From assembly GCA_937926975.1 (NCBI GenBank), contig CALBCJ010000041.1, positions 42,460-106,459 on the forward strand: DNA of 64,000 nt, written 5' to 3'. Below, one piece after another: positions 7,997 through 16,304 of this stretch. A program made the position numbers and the translations under genes. Under the pieces are notes generated by a model. The model did no database searches. It was not told the DNA's origin and saw only the letters and a list, made by a program, of their open reading frames with translations. Each line of letters begins with the position of its first letter. Position 1 is the first letter of the stretch. Source of the DNA: an uncultured Propionibacteriaceae bacterium. GTDB taxonomy: Bacteria > Actinomycetota > Actinomycetes > Propionibacteriales > Propionibacteriaceae.

Positions 7997-10267
7997 TTAG
8001 GCGTTCAGGCTGACCTGGCAGCTGCCGGCCAGCTCCTGTACTGAGCCGTCGGGGTGACGCAGCTCACCGGTCACCCCGTCGGGGAGGACCACGTCGACCG
8101 TGGTCCGACCGGCATCCGTGCGCCAGTGCACGCTGACGGTGCCGGAGGGGGTGTCGAGGCTGGTCGTGGCCCAGGTCAGGCCACCACCAGGCCGGGGGGC
8201 TACGAGCACCCGGCGGTAGCCCGGCTCCAGCGGGGCCAGCCCGCCCACCACCTGGTGCAGCCAGTCGGCCACCGCGCCCAGGGCGTAGTGGTTGAAGGAC
8301 GTCATCTCGCCAGGGTTGATGCTGCCGTCGGGCAGCATCGAGTCCCAGCGCTCCCAGACCGTGGTGGCGCCCATCGTCACCGGGTACAGCCAGGACGGGT
8401 TCTCCCGCTCCAGCAGCAGCCGGTAGGCCTCGTCCAGGTGCCCGGTCCGGGTCAGCGCCGGCAGCACGAACGGGGTGCCGGCGAAGCCGGTCGCGATCCG
8501 GTACTGGTTCTCGGCGACCAGCTCGGCCAGCCGCCGCCCGGCGAGCTGCTCCTGCTCGGGGGTCAGCAGCCCGAAGCAGATTGCCAGCGCGTACACCGTC
8601 GGGCAGTCGGAGCGGACCGTGCCCTCAGCGCAGACGTAGTGCTGGCCGAAGGCCTGCCGCAGCCGGTCGGCGTACCTGCGGTAGCGCTCGGCCGCCTCGG
8701 TCTCGCCGAGCAGGGTGGCGGTCTCGGTGGTGATCACCGCCGAGCGGTAGAGGCACGCGGTCGCCACCACGCCCTTGTCGGCCTTGGCCGCGGCCGGGTC
8801 CTCGGGCGGCGCGCTCGGGTCGAGCCAGTCAGCGAACTGGAAGCAGCCTTCCCACAGCCCGTCGCCGGTGAGCAGGGTCTCGACGTGGTCGAGGTGTGAG
8901 GTCATGACCGGGAAGGCCCGCCGCAGCGCGTCGAGGTCCCCGTACGCCTGCCACAGGGCCCAGGGCACCCAGCAGCCGGCGTCGCTCCACAGGCAGGTCG
9001 ACTCCGGCGGCCGGCCCGGGCGCTGCCGGTCCAGCTTGAGGACGTCGGGGACCACGTACGGGATGATCCCGCCGTGGTGAGCCTGCTCGACCGCGACGTT
9101 CTCCAGCCACTCCCCGAGGAAGGCCGAGACGTCGAACAGGAAGGCTGCTGTGGGGGCGAAGGCAGAGATGTCGCCGGTCCAGCCGAGCCGCTCGTCGCGC
9201 TGCGGGCAGTCGGTGGGGAGGTCGACGAAGTTTCCCTTCTGGCCCCACACCACGTTGCGGTGCAGCTGGCTGACCAGCTCGTTGGAGCACTCGAAGTGCC
9301 CGGTCCGGCGCAGGTCGGAGTGGATCACGACCGCGGTCAGGTCCTGCTCGGTGGGGGTGCCGGGCCAGCCGGTCACCTCGACGTACCGGAAGCCGTGGAA
9401 GGTCAGGGTCGGCTCGAAGACGTCGTCACCGCCGGAGCAGATGAACCGGTCGGTGGCCTTCGCGCTCCGCAGCGGCCGGGTGCCGATCTCGTCGTGCTCC
9501 AGCACCTCGGCGTGCCGCAGGGTGATCTCGGTCCCGGCCGGGGCGCAGATGCGGGCCTGGACCCAGCCGACGAGGTTCTGCCCGAAGTCGACCAGCGTCT
9601 TGCCGGAGGGCGACTGCCAGGTCCTGACCGGCGAGACCTGCTCGTGGCGGACCACCCGGGGCCCGGTGTACGCGACCAGCCGGGCGTGGTCGAAGTCGAC
9701 CTCCCGTACCCCGCCCCAGCCGGGCCGGGGGCTCGGGTCGGTGCACCAGCCGGTGACGTCGACCCGGGCGTCGATGGTCTCGCCGTCGTACAGGTCGTTC
9801 GCCAGCACCGGCGACGGGCCGGACTGCCAGCCGGGGCCGGTGGCGACGAGCTGCTCGTGGCCGTCGGCGTACCGCAGCCGCAGCTCGGCGATCACCGCCG
9901 GCTGCTGGGCGTAGAAGCCCTGGCCGCCCTGGAAGCCGAGCCGCCCGACGGCCCAGCCGCGGCCGAGCTGGAAGCCGAGCACGACCGGCCCGTCGCCGGT
10001 GAGGTGGGCGGTCACGTCGTACGTGTAGACCCGGACCCGCCACTCGTAGCTGGACCACCCGGGGCAGAGGAGGTCGGCGCCGACCCGCTGCCCGTTCAGG
10101 TACGGCTCGAAGAGCCCGAGCCCGCTGGCCTCCAGGGTGGCGGCCACGACCTCACCGTGGCCTGGGTCGCGCTCGGCGACGGTGCGCACCAGGGGGGCTT
10201 GGGCGTGCTCGGCCTCGGACTCGATCAGGCGGGCGGACGACAGCAGGGAACGGGTGGACGTGGTCAC
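7997..10267 (-). CDS. Alpha-L-rhamnosidase (GH78)
   Basis: Hydrolyses terminal alpha-L-rhamnosyl bonds. The 756-residue protein shows the GH78 order: an N-terminal beta domain (EASGLGLFEPYLNGQRVG, CPGWSSYEWRV), the middle domain GQNLVGWVQARI and FHGFRYVEVTGWPG, and the catalytic (alpha/alpha)6 barrel with DCPQRDERLGWTGD, which carries family acidic residues. FADWLDPS, TTVWERWDSMLPDGS and SFNHYALGAVADWL follow. The frame is open for 50 more codons upstream, but AAGGAG eight bases before GTG 10267 and the start of homology fix this start. There is no signal peptide, so it acts inside the cell on imported oligosaccharides. Confidence 0.88.
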   Translation of the reverse strand: MTTSTRSLLSSARLIESEAEHAQAPLVRTVAERDPGHGEVVAATLEASGLGLFEPYLNGQRVGADLLCPGWSSYEWRVRVYTYDVTAHLTGDGPVVLGFQLGRGWAVGRLGFQGGQGFYAQQPAVIAELRLRYADGHEQLVATGPGWQSGPSPVLANDLYDGETIDARVDVTGWCTDPSPRPGWGGVREVDFDHARLVAYTGPRVVRHEQVSPVRTWQSPSGKTLVDFGQNLVGWVQARICAPAGTEITLRHAEVLEHDEIGTRPLRSAKATDRFICSGGDDVFEPTLTFHGFRYVEVTGWPGTPTEQDLTAVVIHSDLRRTGHFECSNELVSQLHRNVVWGQKGNFVDLPTDCPQRDERLGWTGDISAFAPTAAFLFDVSAFLGEWLENVAVEQAHHGGIIPYVVPDVLKLDRQRPGRPPESTCLWSDAGCWVPWALWQAYGDLDALRRAFPVMTSHLDHVETLLTGDGLWEGCFQFADWLDPSAPPEDPAAAKADKGVVATACLYRSAVITTETATLLGETEAAERYRRYADRLRQAFGQHYVCAEGTVRSDCPTVYALAICFGLLTPEQEQLAGRRLAELVAENQYRIATGFAGTPFVLPALTRTGHLDEAYRLLLERENPSWLYPVTMGATTVWERWDSMLPDGSINPGEMTSFNHYALGAVADWLHQVVGGLAPLEPGYRRVLVAPRPGGGLTWATTSLDTPSGTVSVHWRTDAGRTTVDVVLPDGVTGELRHPDGSVQELAGSCQVSLNA

Positions 10268-10321
10268 GGGCGGCGCTCCTTCGCGCGGCGGTCGGTGGAC
10301 GGGGATAGCCCAGCACGACGA

Positions 10322-10335
10322 TTGAAACGTGTCAA
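10322..10335 (-). promoter_or_regulatory. LacI-type operator before the rhamnosidase gene
   Basis: TTGAAACGTGTCAA is a 14-base dyad around a central CG with one mismatch between arms, the usual form of LacI-family operators. Read on the minus strand it includes TTGACA, a consensus -35, so a bound repressor would block that promoter. It lies 54 bases upstream of the GTG at 10267. Confidence 0.6.
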
Positions 10336-10495
10336 GGGCCGGGCTGAGCCCGCGTCCCTGCGGCACCAGCGGGGCGAGCCGGCGGCCGGGCCGAGCGCCC
10401 GTCGAGCGGCGGCCCACCGAGCGGGGGGTGAGCCCACACCTGCGGGTTGCAGGAGGCGGCGAGCGCGCGGCGGTCCACCGAGCGGGGTGAGCCCC

Positions 10496-10548
10496 TTGAC
10501 GGCGGCAGCGCTACGGCGTACTCTCCGACGAATCGTGAATCGTTTCAC
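10496..10548 (+). promoter_or_regulatory. Promoter and LacI-type operator of the permease arm
   Basis: TTGACG (10496-10501) and TACTCT (10519-10524) are separated by exactly 17 bases. The dyad GTGAATCGTTTCAC (10535-10548), centred on CG with one arm mismatch, begins 10 bases after the -10. Its core matches the 10322 operator, and the position suits repression by blocking the transcription start. No LacI-family gene is in the window. Confidence 0.7.
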
Positions 10549-10602
10549 GGCAGCGTCGCCGAGCGTTCCCGCGACGCTGCCCGGACCCGAGAGGCAGGTC
10601 CT

Positions 10603-11514
10603 ATGGCCGCTGCTCCAGCCCGGCGCGCGCCTTTCGGTCGGGCCGTGTCCCAGGTCTACACCCGGTCTGCGTACCCGGTGTGGTTCCTGGCCCCGGCCGC
10701 GATCCTCTTTCTCACGTTCTTCCTGGTGCCGACCGTGGCGTCGTTCTACTACGCCTTCACCCGCTGGGACCTGCAGGAGGCGACCTGGATCGGGCTGGCC
10801 AACTTTCGGCAGTTCTTCGCCGAGCCGCAGCTGGTCCAGGGGCTGACCAACACGATCATCTACGCCGTGGTCACCAGCGGCAGCAAGGTGGTGATCGGGC
10901 TGCCGCTGGCGGTGCTGCTGACCAGCAGCGTCCTGGGCCGGGGGCTGGTGCGGTCGATCATCTTCTTTCCGGTGCTGGTCTCCACGGTCGGTGTGGGTAT
11001 TGCCTTCAAGGCCCTGATGGACCCCAACCTCGGCCTCATCAACCGGGCCCTGGCGGTGGTCGGGATCGACGGGCCAGGCTGGCTCATCAACCCTGACCTG
11101 GCCCTGTTCTCGGTCGCCATCGTCGACATCTGGAAAGGGGTCGGGCTGGCCACCCTGATCTACATGGCCGGCATTCTCGCCATCCCCAAGGAGTACTACG
11201 AGGCGGCCGAGGTCGACGGGACCGGAAAGCTCAGGCAGTTCTTCCACATCACCTTGCCGCTGGCCTGGCCGGCCACCGCCACCGTGATCACCCTGTCGCT
11301 GATCGGCGGGCTGCGCTCCTTTGACCTGATCTGGGCCATGACCAAGGGCGGGCCGGGGTTCGCCTCCGACGTCATCGCGTCGGTGATCTACAAGCAGTAC
11401 CAGGCTGGCTTCTACGGGCTCTCGACCGCCGGCAACGTGGTGCTGTTCCTGCTGGTGGCGCTGGTCGTGATGCCGCTGCAGTACCTGCTGACCCGACGGG
11501 AGGTGGACCTGTGA
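10603..11514 (+). CDS. Sugar ABC transporter permease (MalF-type)
   Basis: Inner-membrane subunit of a CUT1 importer, 303 residues with six main hydrophobic segments. The EAA loop that docks the ATPase is YYEAAEVDGTGKLRQFF followed by HITLPLAWP. The ATG at 10603 is preceded by GAGAGGCAGG. The frame is open further upstream, but the promoter and operator lie there. It overlaps the next permease by four bases. No ATPase gene is nearby. Actinomycetes commonly share one MsiK-type ATPase between such importers. Confidence 0.88.
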   Translation: MAAAPARRAPFGRAVSQVYTRSAYPVWFLAPAAILFLTFFLVPTVASFYYAFTRWDLQEATWIGLANFRQFFAEPQLVQGLTNTIIYAVVTSGSKVVIGLPLAVLLTSSVLGRGLVRSIIFFPVLVSTVGVGIAFKALMDPNLGLINRALAVVGIDGPGWLINPDLALFSVAIVDIWKGVGLATLIYMAGILAIPKEYYEAAEVDGTGKLRQFFHITLPLAWPATATVITLSLIGGLRSFDLIWAMTKGGPGFASDVIASVIYKQYQAGFYGLSTAGNVVLFLLVALVVMPLQYLLTRREVDL

Positions 11515-12359
11515 GCGAGTCGCCCAGCGGCCGTGCTCCCAGCGTCTGGCGCCGGCTGCCGCTGACCATCATCACGTTCGCGGTGGTGACGGTGGTCTTC
11601 GTCGTCCCCTTCGCGTTCATCGTGCTGCAGGCCGTCAAGAGCTCGGCCGAGTCGTCGGAGCTGAGCCTGTCCTGGCCGAGTGAGACCCGGGTCGTGGAGA
11701 ACTTTCGCGAGGTCATCTCGGCCCGTCAGTACGACCTGGTGCTGGCCTTCATCAACTCCTCGGTGCTGACCGTGGTCTCGGTCACCTTCATGGTGCTCTT
11801 CGCGGCGATGGCGGCCTTCATCTGGCAGCGTCGCAAAGGGCGGGTCGGCTTTCTCATCCAGCTGATGGTGCTGGCCGGGCTGGTGATCCCGCCGGCCGTC
11901 GTCCCGACAGTGTGGGTGCTGCAGAGCCTCGGGCTGTTCAAGACCCTGCCCGGCCTGATCTTCATCGAGATCACCTTCGGCATGTCGTTCTCGACGATGC
12001 TGTTTCGGGCCTTCATCGCGGCGATCCCGCGGGAGATCGACGAGGCCGCCATCGTCGACGGGGCGGGTCCGCTGCGGCTCTTCTTCTCGGTGATCTTTCC
12101 GCTGCTGCGCCCGGTGATCATCACGGTCGTGGTGGTCCAGTCGGTGCACGTCTTCAATGACTTCACCTCACCGCTGTACTTCCTGCCGGGCTACCCGACC
12201 GTGCAGCTCACCCTGTACTCGTTCATGTCGGAGTTCCTGACCGAGTACAACCTGCTCTTCATGAACGTGCTGCTGATCACCATCCCACCGCTGATCATGT
12301 TCATCATCTTCAACCGGCAGATGGTGGCCGGGATGACCTCGGGAGCGGTCAAGGGGTAG
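11511..12359 (+). CDS. Sugar ABC transporter permease (MalG-type)
   Basis: Partner permease of 282 residues with six hydrophobic segments. The EAA motif reads EIDEAAIVDGAGPLRLFF then PLLRP. GTG 11511 overlaps the TGA of the previous gene (GTGA), which implies coupled translation. With the binding protein and GH78 enzyme on the other strand it forms a probable rhamno-oligosaccharide uptake and cleavage system. Confidence 0.88.
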   Translation: MSESPSGRAPSVWRRLPLTIITFAVVTVVFVVPFAFIVLQAVKSSAESSELSLSWPSETRVVENFREVISARQYDLVLAFINSSVLTVVSVTFMVLFAAMAAFIWQRRKGRVGFLIQLMVLAGLVIPPAVVPTVWVLQSLGLFKTLPGLIFIEITFGMSFSTMLFRAFIAAIPREIDEAAIVDGAGPLRLFFSVIFPLLRPVIITVVVVQSVHVFNDFTSPLYFLPGYPTVQLTLYSFMSEFLTEYNLLFMNVLLITIPPLIMFIIFNRQMVAGMTSGAVKG

Positions 12360-12485
12360 GGCGCTGGGGGCGCAGGGCAGGCCCTCGCCGGTCGGCCGCA
12401 GAGGTCGCCGGGGAGCGGGCGGCAGCGTGAACCCGTACGGGTGCAGCGATCCACCTCCTGGACGAGGGGTGACGGGCCTGCCGCG

Positions 12486-12497
12486 GAGGCTAGCCTC
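12486..12497 (+). promoter_or_regulatory. Palindrome over a -10 box before the MetB-like gene
   Basis: GAGGCTAGCCTC is a perfect 12-base palindrome. It contains TAGCCT, a plausible actinomycete -10, 29 bases upstream of the start codon. It could be an operator. No clear -35 is seen. Confidence 0.4.
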
Positions 12498-12525
12498 AGC
12501 CGCGTACCCGAGCAGAGAGGACCCC

Positions 12526-13680
12526 ATGCCTGACGGTCTGTCGCCGCTCACCCGGGCTACCCGGGCCGGCCTCGACTGGGACAGCCAGCACCATGCCGTG
12601 GTGCCCCCGATCTACCTGTCCACGACCTACCGCTTCCCTCGCCTGGGTGAGTCACCCGGTCACGAGTACGGCCGCACCAGCAACCCGACCCGCAGCCTGC
12701 TCGCCGACACCCTGGCCGAGCTGGAGGGCGGCGCCGGGGCTGTTGTCACCGCCTCGGGGATGGCGGCCGTCACCACCGTGGTCCACGCGGTCGTCCCACC
12801 AGGCTCCCTGGTCGCGATCCCGCACGACCCGTACGGCGGCAGCTGGCGCCTCTTCGACGCCCTCGCCCGCACGAGCCGGCTGCGCCTGCGGCTGGTGGAC
12901 TTCACCGACCTCGCCGGCCTGGAGGAGCTGTGGCAGGACGAGCCGAGCCTGGTCTGGCTGGAGTCCCCGTCCAACCCGCTGCTGCGGATCACCGACCTGG
13001 CTGCGGTCAGCGATGCCGCCCACCGGGCTGGGGCCCTGGTCGCTGTCGACAACACCTTCCTCTCCCCGGCGCTGCAGCGCCCGATCGGCCTCGGGGCCGA
13101 CATCGTCGTCCACTCCAGCACCAAGTACCTCAACGGGCACTCCGACGTGCTGGGTGGGGCAGCAGTCGCCGCCAGCTCTCACATGGCCGAGGGCCTCGTC
13201 TGGTGGGCCAACTGCCTGGGTACCTCGGGCTCGCCGTTTGACGCGTACCAGACCCTGCGCGGGCTGCGGACCCTGGGGGCGCGGACCCGGGCCCACAGCG
13301 AGAACGCCCAGGCGGTGGCGGAGCTGCTCGCCCAGCACCCCGCAGTGCGCCGGACCCACTACCCGGGCCTGCCCGACCACCCGGGCCACGACCTCGCCCG
13401 CCGTCAGCAGGCCGGATTCGGCGGGATGCTCTCCTTCGAGCTGGCCGACCGGGAGGCGGTCGACCGGGCCCTGGACGGGCTGCGCTGCTTCTCGCTGGCC
13501 GAGTCCCTCGGTGGCGTGGAGAGCCTGATCTGCCACCCGGCCACCATGACCCACGCCGCGATGCCGCCCGAGGTTCAGCAGGCTGCCGGCATCACCCCTG
13601 GCCTGCTGCGGGTCTCGGTCGGGATCGAGCAGACCGAGGACCTCCTGGCCGACCTTCGCTGCGCTCTGGACCGGGCCTGA
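12526..13680 (+). CDS. Cystathionine gamma-synthase/lyase-family PLP enzyme (MetB-like)
   Basis: A 384-residue trans-sulfuration enzyme, close to the 386 residues of E. coli MetB. It has YGRTSNPTR (48-56), the phosphate-contact region TASGMAAVTTV, VDNTF, and the PLP lysine at 200 in HSSTKYLNGHSD, then the C-terminal GGVESLICHPATMTH. It probably works in methionine/cysteine conversion. Sequence alone does not separate synthase, beta- or gamma-lyase, or O-acetylhomoserine sulfhydrylase activity. ATG 12526 follows AGAGAGG. The upstream in-frame extension is low-complexity and unlikely to be translated. It is a single gene with no methionine genes nearby. Confidence 0.85.
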   Translation: MPDGLSPLTRATRAGLDWDSQHHAVVPPIYLSTTYRFPRLGESPGHEYGRTSNPTRSLLADTLAELEGGAGAVVTASGMAAVTTVVHAVVPPGSLVAIPHDPYGGSWRLFDALARTSRLRLRLVDFTDLAGLEELWQDEPSLVWLESPSNPLLRITDLAAVSDAAHRAGALVAVDNTFLSPALQRPIGLGADIVVHSSTKYLNGHSDVLGGAAVAASSHMAEGLVWWANCLGTSGSPFDAYQTLRGLRTLGARTRAHSENAQAVAELLAQHPAVRRTHYPGLPDHPGHDLARRQQAGFGGMLSFELADREAVDRALDGLRCFSLAESLGGVESLICHPATMTHAAMPPEVQQAAGITPGLLRVSVGIEQTEDLLADLRCALDRA

Positions 13681-13689
13681 CCCACACCC

Positions 13690-13735
13690 TTGACTACCTT
13701 GTGGTAGTCGACTAGGGTGACGACGATATCGTCGT
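13690..13735 (+). promoter_or_regulatory. Promoter and twin operators of the hipBA pair
   Basis: TTGACT (13690-13695) and TAGGGT (13713-13718) are 17 bases apart. An inverted repeat GACTACC/GGTAGTC (13692-13709) overlaps the -35 and spacer, and a perfect 16-base palindrome ACGACGATATCGTCGT (13720-13735) lies right after the -10. This is the layout expected for autorepression by the antitoxin, alone or with the toxin. Confidence 0.75.
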
Positions 13736-13746
13736 AAGGAGGGGTG

Positions 13747-14007
13747 ATGGTGGAGGTGAGCGGCAAGGTCACCTCGCCTCAGTCGCTGGGGCGGATCCTG
13801 CAGCAGTCACGGCTGGTCGCCGGGCTGACACAGCGTGAGCTGGCCCAGCGGCTGGGGATCTCGCAGCGGTACGTGTGGGAGATCGAGGCCGGCAAGCCGT
13901 CGCTGTACACCGACCGGCTGTTCGCGTACATGCGGGCCACCGGGATGCGGCTGACCGCCACCATCGAGGTCGACGAGGAGCTGATGCATGGCCGGTCTGG
14001 TGGTTGA
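13747..14007 (+). CDS. hipB: HipB-type antitoxin (XRE-family HTH)
   Basis: Small DNA-binding antitoxin, 86 residues from this start. The Xre-type helix-turn-helix is LAGLTQRELAQRLGISQRYVWEIE, here in the form VAGLTQRELAQ then GISQRYVWEIEAGKPS. It would bind the two repeats upstream and neutralise the kinase encoded next. AAGGAGG (13736-13742) lies four bases before ATG 13747. GTG 13744 is too close to it. The gene overlaps the toxin start by 20 bases. Confidence 0.85.
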   Translation: MVEVSGKVTSPQSLGRILQQSRLVAGLTQRELAQRLGISQRYVWEIEAGKPSLYTDRLFAYMRATGMRLTATIEVDEELMHGRSGG

Positions 14008-15199
14008 CCTGTACGGCACCTGCATCGGGCACCTGCGCGGCCCCTGGCGAACGTTCGACTTCGACCCCGACCCGGCCGGGGTAGCGAGATTCGGCCTGGA
14101 CTCGCCGGCCTTGTCGCTCGCGGTTCCGCTGACCCTGAGAGCCCGGCGCTCGGGACGGGAGCGGCGCCAGGCCTGGTTCGCCGGGCTGCTCCCGGAAGGA
14201 CCGATGCTGCAGCGTCTGGCCGCGGAGGCCGGGGTCCCGGCGCACGACACGGTCGCCATGCTGCGACGGTACGGGCGAGACATCGCTGGAGCCCTGCAGA
14301 TCTGGGACCCCGATGTTCCCGGTGAGCCTCGCACCCCTCGGCTCCTTGCTCTGACCGGCGGTGGGGTCGCCGACCTGCTGCGCCAGGTCAGGGACTCCCC
14401 CCTGGCCAACGTCGATGCCGCCGGGAAGACCTCGCTCGGCGGGGTGCAGGAGAAGATCGTCCTGGCCCGCGTCGACGGCCGCTGGCACCGGGCCCTCGAT
14501 GGGTACCCGTCGACCCACATCCTCAAGTCCCGGTCCGCCACGATCGGCGACGAGGAGTACGGGGCTCGGATCGCCCGGCACCTGGGCCTCGCCCGCCACG
14601 AGACCTGGATCGAGGCGTTCGACGATGTTGACGCCCTCGTCATTGAGCGCTTCGACCGCGATCCCGAGCGCATCCACCAGGAGGACCTGAGCCAGGTGCT
14701 CGGCCTGGTCGGCGACCAGAAGTACCAGCGGATCGGTGGGCGGGCGAGCCTGGCCAGGGTCGCCGCCGCGATCAGGGACCTGAGTGGCGAGCCCTGGCTG
14801 TGGCTACTGCGCCTGGTCACCCTCGCCACTGCAGTCGGGAACCTGGATCTGCACACCAAGAACCTGGCGGTCCTGCACCCCCTCGACTCCGACCCGGTCC
14901 CCGCCCCTGCGTATGACGTGGTCCCGATGGCTCACCGCCCGAGCGACGGCGAGCTGGCGCTGGCTGTGGCCGGTGAGTACCGGCAGGCCGCGGTCACTGT
15001 CCAGCACCTCGTCGACGAGGCCGCCTCCTGGGGGCTTGGCACAGGGGAGGCGAGAGCAGTGGTCGGCGAGACCTGCGAGCGGGTACGCGACTTCGTCAGG
15101 GCCAGTGAGCCGCACCCGCTCGCACAGCCAGGTCTGAGGGCTGCGGTCCTGGGCTTCTGTGAGCACCTGCTGGCCGGCCGACCCGCGGGCGGCTCCTGA
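13988..15199 (+). CDS. hipA: HipA-type serine/threonine kinase toxin
   Basis: Toxin kinase of 403 residues. HipA phosphorylates glutamyl-tRNA synthetase in E. coli. Here the target is unknown. Visible features are the N-terminal couple-hipA region (FAGLLPEGPML), the phosphate-binding loop SLGGVQEK (149-156), the lysine strand STHILK (175-180), ERFDR (220-224), the catalytic loop GNLDLHTKN (284-292) with Asp287 and Asn292, and the DFG-like YDVV (309-312). All key positions look intact, so it should be active. It overlaps hipB by 20 bases. Confidence 0.88.
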   Translation: MAGLVVDLYGTCIGHLRGPWRTFDFDPDPAGVARFGLDSPALSLAVPLTLRARRSGRERRQAWFAGLLPEGPMLQRLAAEAGVPAHDTVAMLRRYGRDIAGALQIWDPDVPGEPRTPRLLALTGGGVADLLRQVRDSPLANVDAAGKTSLGGVQEKIVLARVDGRWHRALDGYPSTHILKSRSATIGDEEYGARIARHLGLARHETWIEAFDDVDALVIERFDRDPERIHQEDLSQVLGLVGDQKYQRIGGRASLARVAAAIRDLSGEPWLWLLRLVTLATAVGNLDLHTKNLAVLHPLDSDPVPAPAYDVVPMAHRPSDGELALAVAGEYRQAAVTVQHLVDEAASWGLGTGEARAVVGETCERVRDFVRASEPHPLAQPGLRAAVLGFCEHLLAGRPAGGS

Positions 15200-15217
15200 C
15201 CGGGCAGAACCCCGGTC
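15198..15217. terminator. Hairpin at the end of hipA
   Basis: GACCGGG (15198-15204) pairs perfectly with CCCGGTC (15211-15217) around a six-base loop. It starts inside the hipA stop codon and lies 25 bases from the end of the convergent phosphoesterase gene. There is no U-run. Confidence 0.5.
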
Positions 15218-15241
15218 GGGGAGCGCTGCGAGAGCGGTGGG

Positions 15242-16204
15242 CTACCGGACGACCAGCTCGGCCACGATCCCGCGGTGGTCGCTGCCGGCGACCTCGAAGG
15301 CACGGACTCCGGTGGCCGTGACCCGGTGGTTCACCAGGACGTGGTCGATCGCGATCATGGGCGGGAACGGGGTCTCGGTGCTGAACGTCGGCTGCCAGCC
15401 GACCCCGGACTGGTCGACGGCGTCGGTGAGCCCGGCGCGCAGCAGCCGCCGTACGGTGAGGTGCTCGACGGTCGCGTTGAGGTCGCCGGCCACCACCACC
15501 GGCTGCTCCTGGTGGCGCAGCACCGCCTCGCGGATTCGCTCCGGCTCCTCGGTCCAGGCCTGGGTCCCGAGCAGCGGGTTCACCGGGTGGGCGGCGACCA
15601 GCACCAGCGGGCCGTCGGGGCGCTCGACCCGGACCGCCATGGTGGTGAAGGTGGTGTCGAGGCGCTCCAGCTCGGTCAGCGGGCTGGTGCTGTAGACCAT
15701 GGTCCCGCCGGCGTAGCGGCCGGTCGGGTCGGACGTCCCGACCCGGTACGGGTAGTGGCTCAGGGTCGGCTGGGCCCGCTCGAGGAAGTCGTCGGTGACC
15801 TCGGTCAGCACCAGCAGGTCGGGCTGGGCAGCGGACACAGCCGCCTTGAACTGGTCGTGGTCTGCCTGGCCGAACTGCACGTTGAGCGCCATCAGCCGCA
15901 CCGGGCTACCCTCGGCCGAGGGCTGGGCGTGCGGCAGGTGGGGCAGCGCCCAGAGCGTCTGGGCCGCTAGTGCCACTCCGACCGGGACCGCCCACCAGCG
16001 GGTCCGGCCCCGCCCGAGCCCGAGCAGGGCGGCGAGGGCGACCAGCCACATCGGCACCGCGTACGGGATGAATGACGCCAGCAGCGCCGGCAGGACTCGG
16101 CGCGCCTGCAGCCCCGGGAAGATGTACAAGACGGCCAGCCCGCTCGCCGGCAGGACTGGCATCACCCCCAGCACCAGGGCCATCTGTCTCGCAGTGCTCC
16201 GCAC
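15242..16204 (-). CDS. Membrane-anchored endonuclease/exonuclease/phosphatase-family protein
   Basis: About 320 residues. The first 105 contain three hydrophobic segments (VLPASGLAVLYIF, ALLASFIPYAVPMWLVALAALLGL, WWAVPVGVALAAQTLWAL). A DNase I-like EEP domain follows with the metal and catalytic motifs LNVQFGQ, LVLTEVTD, VAAHPVNP, GDLNAT, IDHVLV and GSDHRGI. It probably acts outside the membrane on a phosphodiester or phospholipid. The substrate is unknown. Start GTG 16204 is the best in-frame choice that avoids overlapping the TPR gene. ATG 16183 is the alternative. Confidence 0.75.
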   Translation of the reverse strand: MRSTARQMALVLGVMPVLPASGLAVLYIFPGLQARRVLPALLASFIPYAVPMWLVALAALLGLGRGRTRWWAVPVGVALAAQTLWALPHLPHAQPSAEGSPVRLMALNVQFGQADHDQFKAAVSAAQPDLLVLTEVTDDFLERAQPTLSHYPYRVGTSDPTGRYAGGTMVYSTSPLTELERLDTTFTTMAVRVERPDGPLVLVAAHPVNPLLGTQAWTEEPERIREAVLRHQEQPVVVAGDLNATVEHLTVRRLLRAGLTDAVDQSGVGWQPTFSTETPFPPMIAIDHVLVNHRVTATGVRAFEVAGSDHRGIVAELVVR

Positions 16205-16304
16205 CGGACCAGCCTGCCAGACACCGCCTACTCGCCCGACCAGGCGGGTTTCTGCAAGACGGCCGGCGCCTGGCGTACCGGAACTGAGTCTGTGCTCTGC
16301 CTGG

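Larger units (their letters stand above)
10268..10602. other. Divergent intergenic region of the rhamnosidase/transporter locus
   Basis: This 335-base gap holds no credible gene. It contains the two LacI-type operators, a good promoter for the permease arm, and an imperfect direct repeat. CCACCGAGCGGGG followed by GTGAGCCC occurs at 10414-10435 and again at 10475-10494, the first copy having two extra G. Confidence 0.6.

Noticed and set aside
6598..8013. Plus-strand frame opposite the sugar-binding-protein gene
   Set aside because: The minus-strand gene has a signal peptide, lipobox and ribosome site. The plus frame has none.
9074..10846. 590-codon plus-strand frame over the rhamnosidase and promoter region
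   Set aside because: It runs through two operators and a promoter and has no domain.
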